Positions 47,726 to 55,091 of a stretch of 56,938 bases of DNA are shown one piece after another; position 1 is the stretch's first letter; every line of letters begins with the position of its first letter. Below the pieces are notes generated by a model. The model did no database searches, was not told the DNA's origin, and saw only the letters and a program-made list of their open reading frames with translations. The stretch covers positions 1-56,938 of the forward strand of contig CACZXF010000024.1 in assembly GCA_902785105.1 (NCBI GenBank). The letters run 5' to 3'. Both the position numbers and the translations under genes were made by a program. Origin of the DNA: an uncultured Eubacteriales bacterium. GTDB lineage: Bacteria > Bacillota > Clostridia > Christensenellales > Aristaeellaceae.

Positions 47726-48229
47726 ATGTCAAACATCATCTTAATCGGCATGCCCGCCTCCGGGAAGAGCACCGTAGGCGTCATATTGGCGAAGCTGCTG
47801 GGGTATGATTTTATCGACACGGACCTGGTGATCCAGCGCCGGGAGGGGCAAAGGCTGAGTGAAATCATCGAAACAAGGGGTATAGATGGTTTTCTCGCGG
47901 CGGAGGAAGCGGCCTGTCTGGCGCTAAAGGCGGATAATTGTGTCATCGCCACCGGCGGCAGTGCGGTCTACAGCGCGGCGGCGATGGAGCGATTCAGGGG
48001 AATGGGACGCATCGTCTACCTTGAGGTGGACTTTGATTCGTTGAACCACCGCCTGAGCGACATCCAGGGCCGCGGTGTGGTGCTTCGCCCCGGTCAGACA
48101 TTGAAGCAGCTCTATGAGGAGCGGGTGCCCCTCTATCAGAAGTATGCCGATATCACCGTCCGGGAGGGAGCGGGCACGCTGGAAGAGAAGGTGTCCGAGG
48201 TATACCGGCGGCTGTCGGCTCAAAGCTGA
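47726..48229 (+). CDS. aroK: Shikimate kinase
   Basis: 167 residues. The Walker A loop GMPASGKST (8-16), the substrate-binding DTDxxI segment (about 33), ATGGSAV (near 76) and the Arg-containing lid (GRGVVLRPGQ) all fit the shikimate kinase family. It phosphorylates shikimate for aromatic amino-acid synthesis. The ATG at 47726 follows AAAAGGAG. It stands alone among unrelated genes, and its stop overlaps that of the convergent YunG-like gene. Confidence 0.88.
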   Translation: MSNIILIGMPASGKSTVGVILAKLLGYDFIDTDLVIQRREGQRLSEIIETRGIDGFLAAEEAACLALKADNCVIATGGSAVYSAAAMERFRGMGRIVYLEVDFDSLNHRLSDIQGRGVVLRPGQTLKQLYEERVPLYQKYADITVREGAGTLEEKVSEVYRRLSAQS

Positions 48230-48633
48230 GACAGCAGGGCCTTCAGTTTCTCGTACCGTTCCTTCTTCTCCGCCTTGGCAAAGTGGACCTCCCGGAACTG
48301 CTCCGGGCAGTCGCTGTAGTTCAGCGGCTCGCCGCCAAACTGCTCGCTGGTCAGGTCGAAGACGCAGTCGCCCACCGCGTTGAAGCAGTGGAAGCTTCCG
48401 CCCGACCGCGGTATGCCGTAGACCTTCCCGCCGAAGATGTCCTGCACCAGAAAGGCTGTGATGGAGCACTGGCCCAGTGTCGGATTCTCAGGCGTCCAGT
48501 TGTTCCTCATCCTCGGCGCGCAGGTCTCGGCGCGCCAGCAGCGGCGCAGGGCGCTGTAAAGGTCGTCAGGTGTCCTGTAAGGTCCGTCGGAAAGTATGAC
48601 CTTTCCGAATTGTTCTGCTCCATAGTAAGCCAT
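48220..48633 (-). CDS. YunG-like protein of unknown function
   Basis: 137 residues, soluble. The central ENPTLGQCSITAFLVQDIFGG followed by SFHCFN and the DLTSEQFGG segment resemble the YunG family. A conserved Cys, His and Asp in this family suggest a papain-like fold, but no activity is established. The start at 48633 has AGGAG upstream. It converges with shikimate kinase: the two stop codons lie within the same ten bases (48220-48229). Confidence 0.65.
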   Translation of the reverse strand: MAYYGAEQFGKVILSDGPYRTPDDLYSALRRCWRAETCAPRMRNNWTPENPTLGQCSITAFLVQDIFGGKVYGIPRSGGSFHCFNAVGDCVFDLTSEQFGGEPLNYSDCPEQFREVHFAKAEKKERYEKLKALLSQL

Positions 48634-48731
48634 GGCGATGATCTCCTTTTCGTGTCATTGTCACTACTATATTATCACGGAGATTGGCCACTGGCAATAG
48701 CAGGGAAAACCAAATTCCATACAACATTTTA

Positions 48732-49496
48732 CTATGCTGTCTTGCGCATGGCGATCTTGTCGGCGACCAGGGCGATGAATTCCCCGTTGGTGGGCTTCTG
48801 TTCGCGCTTAAAGACCTTGTAGCCGTACATCTGGTTGACGGTATCCAGGCGGCCCCGCTGCCATGCCACCTCGATGGCGTGGCGCATGGCCCGCTCGACC
48901 TTGCTGGACGAAGTGTCAAAGCGGCGGGCGATGCCGGGGTAGAGTTCCTTGGTGATGCGGTTGATGAGGTCGTGGTCCTCCAGCACCATCCGCACCGCCT
49001 CCCGCAGGTATTGATACCCCTTGATGTGGGCGGGGATGCCGAGGGTCAGAAAGAGGTTGGTGATCTGCTCGTCCGCGCTCTCGTCCGGGCCCTCGGGCAG
49101 CAGCGCTACGGGGCTCTCGTGGGCCCCGGCCAGCTCCACGATCCGTGCGTGCATCAGCGCTGGGTCGAAGGGCTTCACCATGTAATAGCTGGCCCCCAGC
49201 TTCACCGCACGGAGGATGAAGTCGTCCCGCGACAGCCCGGAAAGCACCAGTACCTTCGGCTTCACCGGGAAGTCCGCCGCGCCCAGCTTTTCCAGCGTCA
49301 GGAAGCCGTCCTGACGGGGCATGATGATGTCCAGTATCAGCACGTCCGGGGCGCAGGATGCCACCGTGGTCACCACATCCACCCCGTCCGTCACCGCCGC
49401 CACGACCTCCGTGTCCGGCTGTCTGTTCAGATATTCCGACAATGCCTGCAAAACGCTCCGGTTGTCATCCGCCAGCATCACGCGAATCTTGTCCAT
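48732..49496 (-). CDS. spo0A: Sporulation master regulator Spo0A
   Basis: 254 residues. The N-terminal receiver has the acidic pair Asp10-Asp11, the phospho-acceptor Asp56 (LILDIIMPRQDG) and the VKPFD lysine. The C-terminal DNA-binding domain shows GYQYLREAV and YPGIARRFDTSSSKVERAMRHAIEVAWQRG, characteristic of Spo0A. It controls entry into sporulation and binds 0A boxes (TGTCGAA). The ATG at 49496 follows GGAGG; earlier in-frame ATGs lack a ribosome site. With spoIIP in the same window it supports a spore-forming host. Confidence 0.96.
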   Translation of the reverse strand: MDKIRVMLADDNRSVLQALSEYLNRQPDTEVVAAVTDGVDVVTTVASCAPDVLILDIIMPRQDGFLTLEKLGAADFPVKPKVLVLSGLSRDDFILRAVKLGASYYMVKPFDPALMHARIVELAGAHESPVALLPEGPDESADEQITNLFLTLGIPAHIKGYQYLREAVRMVLEDHDLINRITKELYPGIARRFDTSSSKVERAMRHAIEVAWQRGRLDTVNQMYGYKVFKREQKPTNGEFIALVADKIAMRKTA

Positions 49497-49532
49497 ATTT
49501 ACTACCTCCGGCATAATTGATGGCATTATATA

Positions 49533-49557
49533 TGTCATTAGACGCCGCGATATGACA
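49533..49557. promoter_or_regulatory. Dyad upstream of spo0A
   Basis: TGTCAT (49533-49538) and ATGACA (49552-49557) form a dyad about 37 bases upstream of the start codon. On the minus strand TTGTCA could also be a -35, but no well-spaced -10 fits. No confident spo0A promoter is assigned. Confidence 0.3.
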
Positions 49558-49601
49558 AGGAGGCGCGAGGATAAACGGATAATTTGCTGAATTTCACGGT
49601 T

Positions 49602-49610
49602 TTGTCGATA
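49602..49610 (+). promoter_or_regulatory. 0A-box-like site upstream of spo0A
   Basis: TTGTCGATA differs by one base from the 0A-box core TTGTCGAAA. It lies about 105 bases upstream of the spo0A start. Autoregulation is plausible, but one site is weak evidence. Confidence 0.35.
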
Positions 49611-49636
49611 AAAGAAGTTGCGACGCGGCACGTGAA

Positions 49637-49665
49637 GGGCGGGCGCCGAAACGGCGCCCCTACAG
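49637..49665. repeat. Half copy of the core-1 repeat
   Basis: The single-arm hairpin GGGCGCCGAAACGGCGCCC with CCTACAG lies between spo0A and the Cys-rich gene. Confidence 0.8.
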
Positions 49666-49686
49666 TGTTATTTGTATCTCATAGAC

Positions 49687-50037
49687 TTACCGGCAGCAGA
49701 CCCTCCTACAGCCGTCCCAGATGGGCGGGCGGGGGCGCTTGCAGGGGATGCGGCAGGGGGATTCCCACTTTTCCCAGTCGTCGCAGCGGCAGGGCTCGGG
49801 GCGGCGGACGCGGTGGACGCAGATCACCAGATTGCCGCAGTCGTCCACGCCCAGCGTCACCTCGGCCTGTTCGCCGGGACGGCAGGGGTTGTCGATGGTC
49901 ACCCGCTCGCACTCCCGCATGGGCGGGGCCCGGTGACAGCCGCAGCAGGCGTCGTCAAAAACTTTCACCTTCATGCAGGAATTCCCTTCACACGGCGGCC
50001 TCATGCCGGGATACAGGGGCATGTTCTCATAATACAT
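49687..50037 (-). CDS. Cys-rich small protein, possibly a spore coat component
   Basis: 116 residues with 16 cysteines (ACCGC, CRC and a terminal RRVCC), many Pro and Arg, and no signal peptide or recognised domain. Cys-rich, Arg/Pro-rich proteins of this size are frequent in spore coats, where they are cross-linked. The context supports this: spo0A lies beside it and the upstream region has a SigK-like sequence. The ATG at 50037 follows GGAAAGG. A metal-binding role is the main alternative. I do not recognise a named family. Confidence 0.6.
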   Translation of the reverse strand: MYYENMPLYPGMRPPCEGNSCMKVKVFDDACCGCHRAPPMRECERVTIDNPCRPGEQAEVTLGVDDCGNLVICVHRVRRPEPCRCDDWEKWESPCRIPCKRPRPPIWDGCRRVCCR

Positions 50038-50083
50038 ATCGTCATCGCCTTTCCAATCGCATTGCCTGACCCCTGGGGTCATT

Positions 50084-50113
50084 TATACTATGCCGAGCCT
50101 CTTTTCGGCGTGT
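50084..50113 (-). promoter_or_regulatory. SigK/SigE-like promoter of the Cys-rich gene
   Basis: Minus strand: CATAGTATA (50092-50084) fits the SigK -10 CATAnnnTA. CACG lies 16 bases upstream (spacer 50093-50108), a partial match to the -35 mACm. No vegetative promoter is apparent. If real, the gene is expressed in the mother cell late in sporulation. Confidence 0.4.
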
Positions 50114-50118
50114 ATCCC

Positions 50119-50147
50119 TTGCACAATATGAGAAAATATGGTAAAAT
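50119..50147 (+). promoter_or_regulatory. Promoter of the TIR-rhomboid operon
   Basis: -35 TTGCAC (50119-50124), 17 bases, extended -10 TGGTAAAAT (-10 at 50142-50147). It is divergent from the Cys-rich gene promoter and about 50 bases upstream of the TIR start. Confidence 0.6.
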
Positions 50148-50197
50148 ATGTTTGTCTAAATTTGCGACATTATAATGAGAAGGGCACGAAAAGCGAT

Positions 50198-52321
50198 ATG
50201 AGCAATCATCCCAATAACGGCGTCCGGGAATGCGATATTTTCATCAGCTATCGCAGAAATGGCGGCGACATGACCGCGCTGCATGTCTATGAATCGTTGA
50301 AGGCCCGGGGCTACAATGTCTTTTATGACCTTGAAGTGCTGCGTTCCGGAAAGTTCAACAAGGCGCTGCTGCAATCCATACAGTCCTGCAAGGATTTCGT
50401 GCTGATACTCTCTCCCCATGCCCTGGATCGCTGTGAAGATGAGGGAGACTGGGTGCGCATGGAGATCCGCGAGGCCCTGCGCGGCGGGAAGAACATCGTG
50501 CCCATCATCATGAAGGGCTTTGATTTTCCCGAAAATCTGCCGGAGGACATCGAAGAGCTGCGCTATCAGAACGGCCTGACCTCCACCACCGAATACTTCG
50601 AGGCCAGCATCGACCGGCTGTGTGAGCGCTATCTCTACTCCAAGCCCACGGCGGCAAAGCGGGCAAAGAAGCTGGTTTTGCCGATCATCGCCGTTGTGGC
50701 CGTATTGGCCCTGGGCGTTGTCGGCTGGAACCTGTCGAACGGCGCGTTCAGGCGGAACACAGCGCCTGAACTGACCGAAGCCCCGACGCCCGAAATCACG
50801 GTGGTGCCTACCGCCGCGCCAACCGAGGCGCCGACACCCGAGCCGACCACAGCGCCGACACCCGAAATCACGGCCACGCCCACTGCCGCGCCAACCGATA
50901 CACCGACGCCCGATCCGACCGCCACTCCTACGGAAGCGCCGACCTCAACGCCGTCCCCCGCCCCGACGGCCGTCGCCGCGGAGCCAGTGACCGGGGAGAT
51001 CGCGGATAGCTGGGATGAGATTCTCGCGGCCATCGACGACGGCACGGCGCGGGAGCGCTATGCCGTGGGCGCCTGGAAGCCCCTCGACATGGGTCAGTTT
51101 GGCACTGTGAATATGCAGCTTGCGGGCTTTGAACTGGATACCCGCGCCGATGCCAAGAGCATGGCGGAGACGACTTGGATCGCCAGGGAGCTTCTCCCGG
51201 AGGGGCACAGAATGAATCCTGTTTATGATGGTTCAATAGGAACCGGCATAGTCGGCGGGTGGGGAATCTGCGAATTGCGCCATTGGTTAAATGAAACGGT
51301 ACTGCCTGCCATTCCCGATGACATCAGGGATAGTATTGTTGTTGTAAAAAAGCGGCAGAACAGCAAGGATTCATTGCTGGATGATACGCTTCAAACGACA
51401 GAGGACAGCCTGTGGATTCCTGACTATAATGAGGTGTTTGGCAAAAACTCGCTATATTTCAGCTTGTTTTCAAATGAACCGGCCAACCGGATTAAAGAAC
51501 GCAATGGCACTGCCGCGAGATGGTGGCTGCGCTCCATTTATGATATAAAAAATGTTTGCACCGTCAACAGCTATGGCAATACAGGCTATAGCGGCCCATC
51601 CGCCGTTTCCGGCGGAGTCCTGCTGGGCTTTTGCCTGGGCAAAGACGAGAGTGAGAAGCCTGCGGTGCTACAGGAGGGAGAGATCAGCGACAGCTGGGAA
51701 GAGATCATCGCGGCCATCGCCGACGGCACGGCACAACAGCGCTATGCCGTTGGGGCTTACAAGCCGCTCAGCTTTGGCCAGTTCGGCACCATCAACATGC
51801 AGCTTGCCGGCTTTGACCTCGACACCCGCGCCGACGGCAGCGGCAAGGCTGCGACGACGTGGATCGCCATGGAGCTGCTGCCGGGTACGCAAAGCATGAA
51901 TCCGGAGTATGACGGCGCCGTGGGGACCGGCATGATCGGCGGCTGGGAGAAGACCCAGCTCAGACAATACCTGAATACCACGGTGATGCTGACCATTCCC
52001 TGGGAGATTCGCTCGAAGATGGTCGAAGTGGAAAAGACCCAGCCCGGCTATGACGCTTCGGAAGCCCGCGTGGATCAGACCACGGCGGATCGGCTGTGGG
52101 TCCCCAGCTATGACGAGGTATTTGGCGCGGATTCGCGGTATTTCGAGCTGTTCCGGGACGAGCCCGGGCGGCGGGTCAGGGAAAAGGAGGGCAAGCCGGT
52201 CTGGTGGTGGCTGCGTTCCGCTCACGATGGCAGTCAGGCCGACTTCGTCAATCTCTACGGCAATCCCAAATGGGACTATGCCCAGAACCCCGGCAACATC
52301 GTCGTGTGCTTCTGCTTATGA
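50198..52321 (+). CDS. TIR-domain transmembrane protein with two DUF6273-like ectodomains
   Basis: 707 residues. Residues 10-145 are a TIR domain: CDIFISYRRNGGDMTA, VFYDLEVLRSGKFN, FVLILSPHALDRC and WVRMEIREAL, with Trp85 and the putative catalytic Glu89 in WxxxE, the position used by NAD+-cleaving TIRs. One membrane helix covers 159-177 (LVLPIIAVVAVLALGVVGW), preceded by KRAKK, so the TIR is inside and the C-terminus outside. A Thr/Pro stalk (about 187-262) leads to two tandem repeats (about 265-480 and 485-707), each starting (I)xDSW(D/E)EI and containing WWLRS, as in DUF6273/C-type-lectin-like folds. The start at 50198 is the only in-frame ATG after the promoter with AGGG upstream. A rhomboid protease gene follows after 34 bases. 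A signalling or defence receptor is the attractive reading; no ligand or enzymatic product is shown by the sequence. Confidence 0.85.
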   Translation: MSNHPNNGVRECDIFISYRRNGGDMTALHVYESLKARGYNVFYDLEVLRSGKFNKALLQSIQSCKDFVLILSPHALDRCEDEGDWVRMEIREALRGGKNIVPIIMKGFDFPENLPEDIEELRYQNGLTSTTEYFEASIDRLCERYLYSKPTAAKRAKKLVLPIIAVVAVLALGVVGWNLSNGAFRRNTAPELTEAPTPEITVVPTAAPTEAPTPEPTTAPTPEITATPTAAPTDTPTPDPTATPTEAPTSTPSPAPTAVAAEPVTGEIADSWDEILAAIDDGTARERYAVGAWKPLDMGQFGTVNMQLAGFELDTRADAKSMAETTWIARELLPEGHRMNPVYDGSIGTGIVGGWGICELRHWLNETVLPAIPDDIRDSIVVVKKRQNSKDSLLDDTLQTTEDSLWIPDYNEVFGKNSLYFSLFSNEPANRIKERNGTAARWWLRSIYDIKNVCTVNSYGNTGYSGPSAVSGGVLLGFCLGKDESEKPAVLQEGEISDSWEEIIAAIADGTAQQRYAVGAYKPLSFGQFGTINMQLAGFDLDTRADGSGKAATTWIAMELLPGTQSMNPEYDGAVGTGMIGGWEKTQLRQYLNTTVMLTIPWEIRSKMVEVEKTQPGYDASEARVDQTTADRLWVPSYDEVFGADSRYFELFRDEPGRRVREKEGKPVWWWLRSAHDGSQADFVNLYGNPKWDYAQNPGNIVVCFCL

Positions 52322-52355
52322 TCCTGCCTGCGATCTCTGAAGGGGAGGAATGAAT

Positions 52356-52943
52356 ATGAACGGCAAAAAGGTGAAGATCAGCTTCAATTCGCCGGTGGTG
52401 CTGGGCTTCATGCTGATCTGCGTGGCGGCGCAGGTGGCGAATATTTTGACGGGTGGCGCTGCGAACCGGCTGCTGTTCAGCGTGTACCGTTCCCGGCTGA
52501 CGGACCCGCTGACCTATGTGCGCTGCGTCGGCCACATCTTCGGCCACGCGGACTGGAACCACCTGATCGGCAATATGATGTACATATTGATACTGGGGCC
52601 GATGCTGGAGGAGAAGTACGGCTCGGCGGACCTGATGATCGTGATGCTGGTGACGGCCATCGTCACGGGCATCGTGAATATGATATTCTTCCCGAACGTG
52701 ATGCTGCTGGGGGCCAGCGGCGTGGTGTTCGCGTTTATACTGCTGTCCTCCATCACCGCCACCGACGGGGAGAGCATCCCCGTGACCTTCATACTCGTGG
52801 CGCTGATCTACCTGGGCCAGCAGATCTACGAGGGGCTGTTCGTCGCCGACAACATCTCCCAGCTCGGCCACATCCTCGGCGGCGCGGTGGGCTCCGCCCT
52901 GGGCTTCACCATGAATCGGTTGCTGGTGCAAAACAGGCGTTAG
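52356..52943 (+). CDS. Rhomboid family intramembrane serine protease
   Basis: 195 residues with six predicted helices. The catalytic Ser121 is in GASG and the catalytic His172 in LGHILGG; the HxxxxHLIGNM segment (60-74) is the usual helix-2 motif. Rhomboids cut membrane helices of other proteins within the bilayer. The ATG at 52356 is preferred over 52350 because GGGGAGG is 7 bases upstream. It lies 34 bases after the TIR receptor gene with no terminator between, so they should be co-transcribed; the receptor helix is a possible substrate. A strong terminator follows. Confidence 0.9.
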   Translation: MNGKKVKISFNSPVVLGFMLICVAAQVANILTGGAANRLLFSVYRSRLTDPLTYVRCVGHIFGHADWNHLIGNMMYILILGPMLEEKYGSADLMIVMLVTAIVTGIVNMIFFPNVMLLGASGVVFAFILLSSITATDGESIPVTFILVALIYLGQQIYEGLFVADNISQLGHILGGAVGSALGFTMNRLLVQNRR

Positions 52944-52980
52944 AGGGAATTTCTATGAAACATTCCTTTTGATACCACAG

Positions 52981-53011
52981 AAAAAGAGCTGTCGTTGTGA
53001 CAGCTCTTTTT
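52981..53011. terminator. Terminator of the TIR-rhomboid operon
   Basis: A perfect AAAAAGAGCTGTC / GACAGCTCTTTTT stem with a 5-base loop (52981-53011). Confidence 0.85.
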
Positions 53012-53015
53012 CCAT

Positions 53016-53066
53016 GCCCTGGGATTATTCACCATAAACCGGCTGTTGGCGCAAAACAGGCGATAG
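53016..53066 (+). pseudogene. 3' remnant of a second rhomboid gene
   Basis: This segment reads ALGLFTINRLLAQNRR and stop, closely matching the last residues of the intact rhomboid gene (ALGFTMNRLLVQNRR). The differences are codon-level changes typical of a paralogue. A matching terminator (53143-53173) follows. The simplest history is a tandem pair of rhomboid genes of which the second was lost apart from its tail. Confidence 0.65.
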
Positions 53067-53067
53067 A

Positions 53068-53105
53068 GGGGCGGGCGGCGAAACGCCGCCCCTACAGGCG
53101 TTTGA
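53068..53105. mobile_element. Half core-1 repeat inserted in the rhomboid remnant
   Basis: Compared with the intact gene's 3' flank (TAGAGGGAATTTCTATGAAA at 52941-52960), the remnant's flank carries about 38 extra bases (a GGCGGCGAAACGCCGCC hairpin and CCTACAGG) between TAGAGG and GGGTATTTTTTATGAAA. The pair shows an empty and a filled site side by side. Confidence 0.75.
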
Positions 53106-53142
53106 GGGTATTTTTTATGAAACATTCCTGTTGATACCAAAG

Positions 53143-53173
53143 AAAAAGAGCTGTCGCTATGACAGCTCTTTTT
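53143..53173. terminator. Terminator shared with the flavin reductase gene
   Basis: A second AAAAAGAGCTGTC / GACAGCTCTTTTT hairpin, duplicated from 52981. It lies 15 bases past the stop of the minus-strand reductase and has A/T runs on both sides. Confidence 0.8.
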
Positions 53174-53187
53174 CTTTGGTCAGGGGA

Positions 53188-55047
53188 TCACTTGGCGTAT
53201 TCCGCGCTGGCGGTGCCGATGATGCGACCGCCGTTGAAGGCAGCGCCGAGGGTGACGCCCTCGATGAGCGGGTAGCTGTTGTTGTAGAACTCGCCCACAT
53301 CCGCGCCGGCGGCATAGAGGCCGTTGATGACGGTGCCGTCCGCCTTGATGACCTGGAGATTGCTGTTGACCAGCACGCCGCCGATGGCGCCCAGGCTCAT
53401 GGGGCGGGCCTTGACGGCGTAGTAGCCGCCCTCGCCCAGGCTGGTCAGATACTTGGCGTCCTTGCCCAGGATCTGATCCGCGCCGGCCTCGCAGTCTGCG
53501 TTATACTGCTCGATGGTGGCCTTCAGGTTCGCGGCGTCGATGCCCATGTTCGCGGCCAGCTCCTCGGCGGTGTCGCCCTTAAAGACGATGCCCTTCTCGC
53601 AGCCGTCCTCCAGCGCGTCGATGAAGCCCTCCCAGGCGGTGTTGTCCAGGGTGAACAGCGGGATGGTGGGCTCATAGTTGACGGTGGTGTCGATGCCATA
53701 GAAGGAAGCGCCGTTGGCCTGGAGGTTCTCGGCCATCTCCCTGGAGATGATGGCGTAGAAGTATTCGCCCTGGGCGAAGGTGGAGTTGGAGGCCAGGGCC
53801 GTGTCGTAGTTCAGGTCCTCGGGGCAGAAGCGGCTGCCGCGCACGGAGACCCAGATGCAGTTGGGGATGTACATGGCCATGGCGATCTTGTCCTCGCCGG
53901 AGCCGGTGCGGATGCCGGAGAAGCTGGTGATGCCATGGAGCTGCTGGATGGTCTTGCCCTTGCCCGCGCCGATGGCCTGGCTCATGGCCGCGCCGTCGCC
54001 GGTCTGGGTGCCGGTGGAGAACTCCTCCAGGTGGAAGCCCACTTCATTGCGCACGGCCTCCTCGTTGGCCGCGAAGCCGCCGGTGCACAGGCAGACCGCC
54101 TTGCAGGCGATGTCCAGTATGGTGCCGTCGGCCTGCTTCGCCTTGATGCCGGTGATGGCGTCGTTCTCGGCCTCCAGCTCATAGCCGGCGGTCTGGAGAT
54201 ACAGCTCGCCGCCCGCCTCGGTGAACTTCTCCACCAGGGTCTGGTAGTAGCCGTACTTGTTCTCCTGATCGGCGTAGATGTGATAGGTGGGATAGCCCTC
54301 GGCGTGAGCGGCCTGCTCGTTGCCCATGAAGTTGAACTCCATGCCGTTCTCCTCCAGCCAGTCCACGGTGGAGCCGGAGTCCTTGAACAGATTGTAGAAC
54401 AGCGTGCCGTCGCACAGCCAGCAGTTGTAATCCATCCAGTCGCGCCAGACCTGCTGGATGGTGAAGGTGCCGGCCACGCCGGCCTCCTGCTGGTCCTTGC
54501 TGTCGATGCCCATGGGGCCGCCGGCGATGATGGACACGCCGCCCACGGACGCGGCCTTTTCCAGAAGGATGGTCTTTGCGCCGTTCTGCTGGGCGGCCAG
54601 CGCGGCGGTGACGCCCGCGGCGCCCGCGCCGACCACGACCACGTCCGCCTCCATGTTCACGACCTCGGCCTCGGCCTCGGCTTCGGCGCCCTTCTCATAG
54701 TCGGCCAGATTGCCGCCCGCCTGCACGATGGCGTCGGCCACGGCGGCCTTGATGGCGTCCGAGGTCACCGTCGCGCCGGTGATGGAATCCACGTTGTAGG
54801 CGTTGGCTTCGACGATGGCCGGGGGAATCTGCTCCAGAGGCAGACCGGCGATTTCGGGGGTTTCGTTCTGCTCGGTGACCACGACGGACACGATCTTGCC
54901 GCCCTCAAAGGTGGTTTCCACCACCACGGGGCCGTCCTTGCCCTCGGCGCTGGCGGTGTAGGTGCCGTCCGCCGCGCCCTCGGCGAGCGCGCCGAAGCAC
55001 CCTATGGACAGGCAGAGAACGATGAACAGTGATAACAACTTTTTCAT
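53188..55047 (-). CDS. Secreted flavin-dependent reductase (FMN-binding domain plus FAD-binding fumarate-reductase-like domain)
   Basis: 619 residues. A signal peptide (1-22, GALA-EGAADG) is followed by an FMN-binding domain (about 25-110) with DSITGAT, the motif where ApbE links FMN covalently, here to Thr93. An acidic Ala/Glu linker follows. From about 133 a FAD-binding domain begins (VVVVGAGAAGVTAALAAQQNG) and runs to the end. This architecture is used by extracellular reductases acting on fumarate, urocanate, cinnamates and similar acceptors. The usual HHTMGG of fumarate reductases is replaced by PMSLGAIGG, so the substrate is probably different. A Cys17 is present but the lipobox (SIGC) is poor. 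The ATG at 55047 follows GGAGG. It is monocistronic. Confidence 0.88.
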   Translation of the reverse strand: MKKLLSLFIVLCLSIGCFGALAEGAADGTYTASAEGKDGPVVVETTFEGGKIVSVVVTEQNETPEIAGLPLEQIPPAIVEANAYNVDSITGATVTSDAIKAAVADAIVQAGGNLADYEKGAEAEAEAEVVNMEADVVVVGAGAAGVTAALAAQQNGAKTILLEKAASVGGVSIIAGGPMGIDSKDQQEAGVAGTFTIQQVWRDWMDYNCWLCDGTLFYNLFKDSGSTVDWLEENGMEFNFMGNEQAAHAEGYPTYHIYADQENKYGYYQTLVEKFTEAGGELYLQTAGYELEAENDAITGIKAKQADGTILDIACKAVCLCTGGFAANEEAVRNEVGFHLEEFSTGTQTGDGAAMSQAIGAGKGKTIQQLHGITSFSGIRTGSGEDKIAMAMYIPNCIWVSVRGSRFCPEDLNYDTALASNSTFAQGEYFYAIISREMAENLQANGASFYGIDTTVNYEPTIPLFTLDNTAWEGFIDALEDGCEKGIVFKGDTAEELAANMGIDAANLKATIEQYNADCEAGADQILGKDAKYLTSLGEGGYYAVKARPMSLGAIGGVLVNSNLQVIKADGTVINGLYAAGADVGEFYNNSYPLIEGVTLGAAFNGGRIIGTASAEYAK

Positions 55048-55091
55048 GTGACCAACCTCCATCTTTTATTGTGCAGCTATTCTGGCTTGGC

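Noticed and set aside
49497-49640. A vegetative or SigH promoter for spo0A
   Set aside because: TTGTCA and TATAAT on the minus strand are 22 bases apart and no convincing SigH pair was found, so no promoter is assigned.
51450-52321. Diversity-generating retroelement acting on the WWLRS domains
   Set aside because: No reverse transcriptase or template repeat is present in the window; only a composition shift supports diversification.
53131-55032. Long plus-strand open frames opposite the flavin reductase, and similarly 23771-25261, 32672-34195 and 55616-56440
   Set aside because: They mirror real genes with clear domains and have no ribosome sites.
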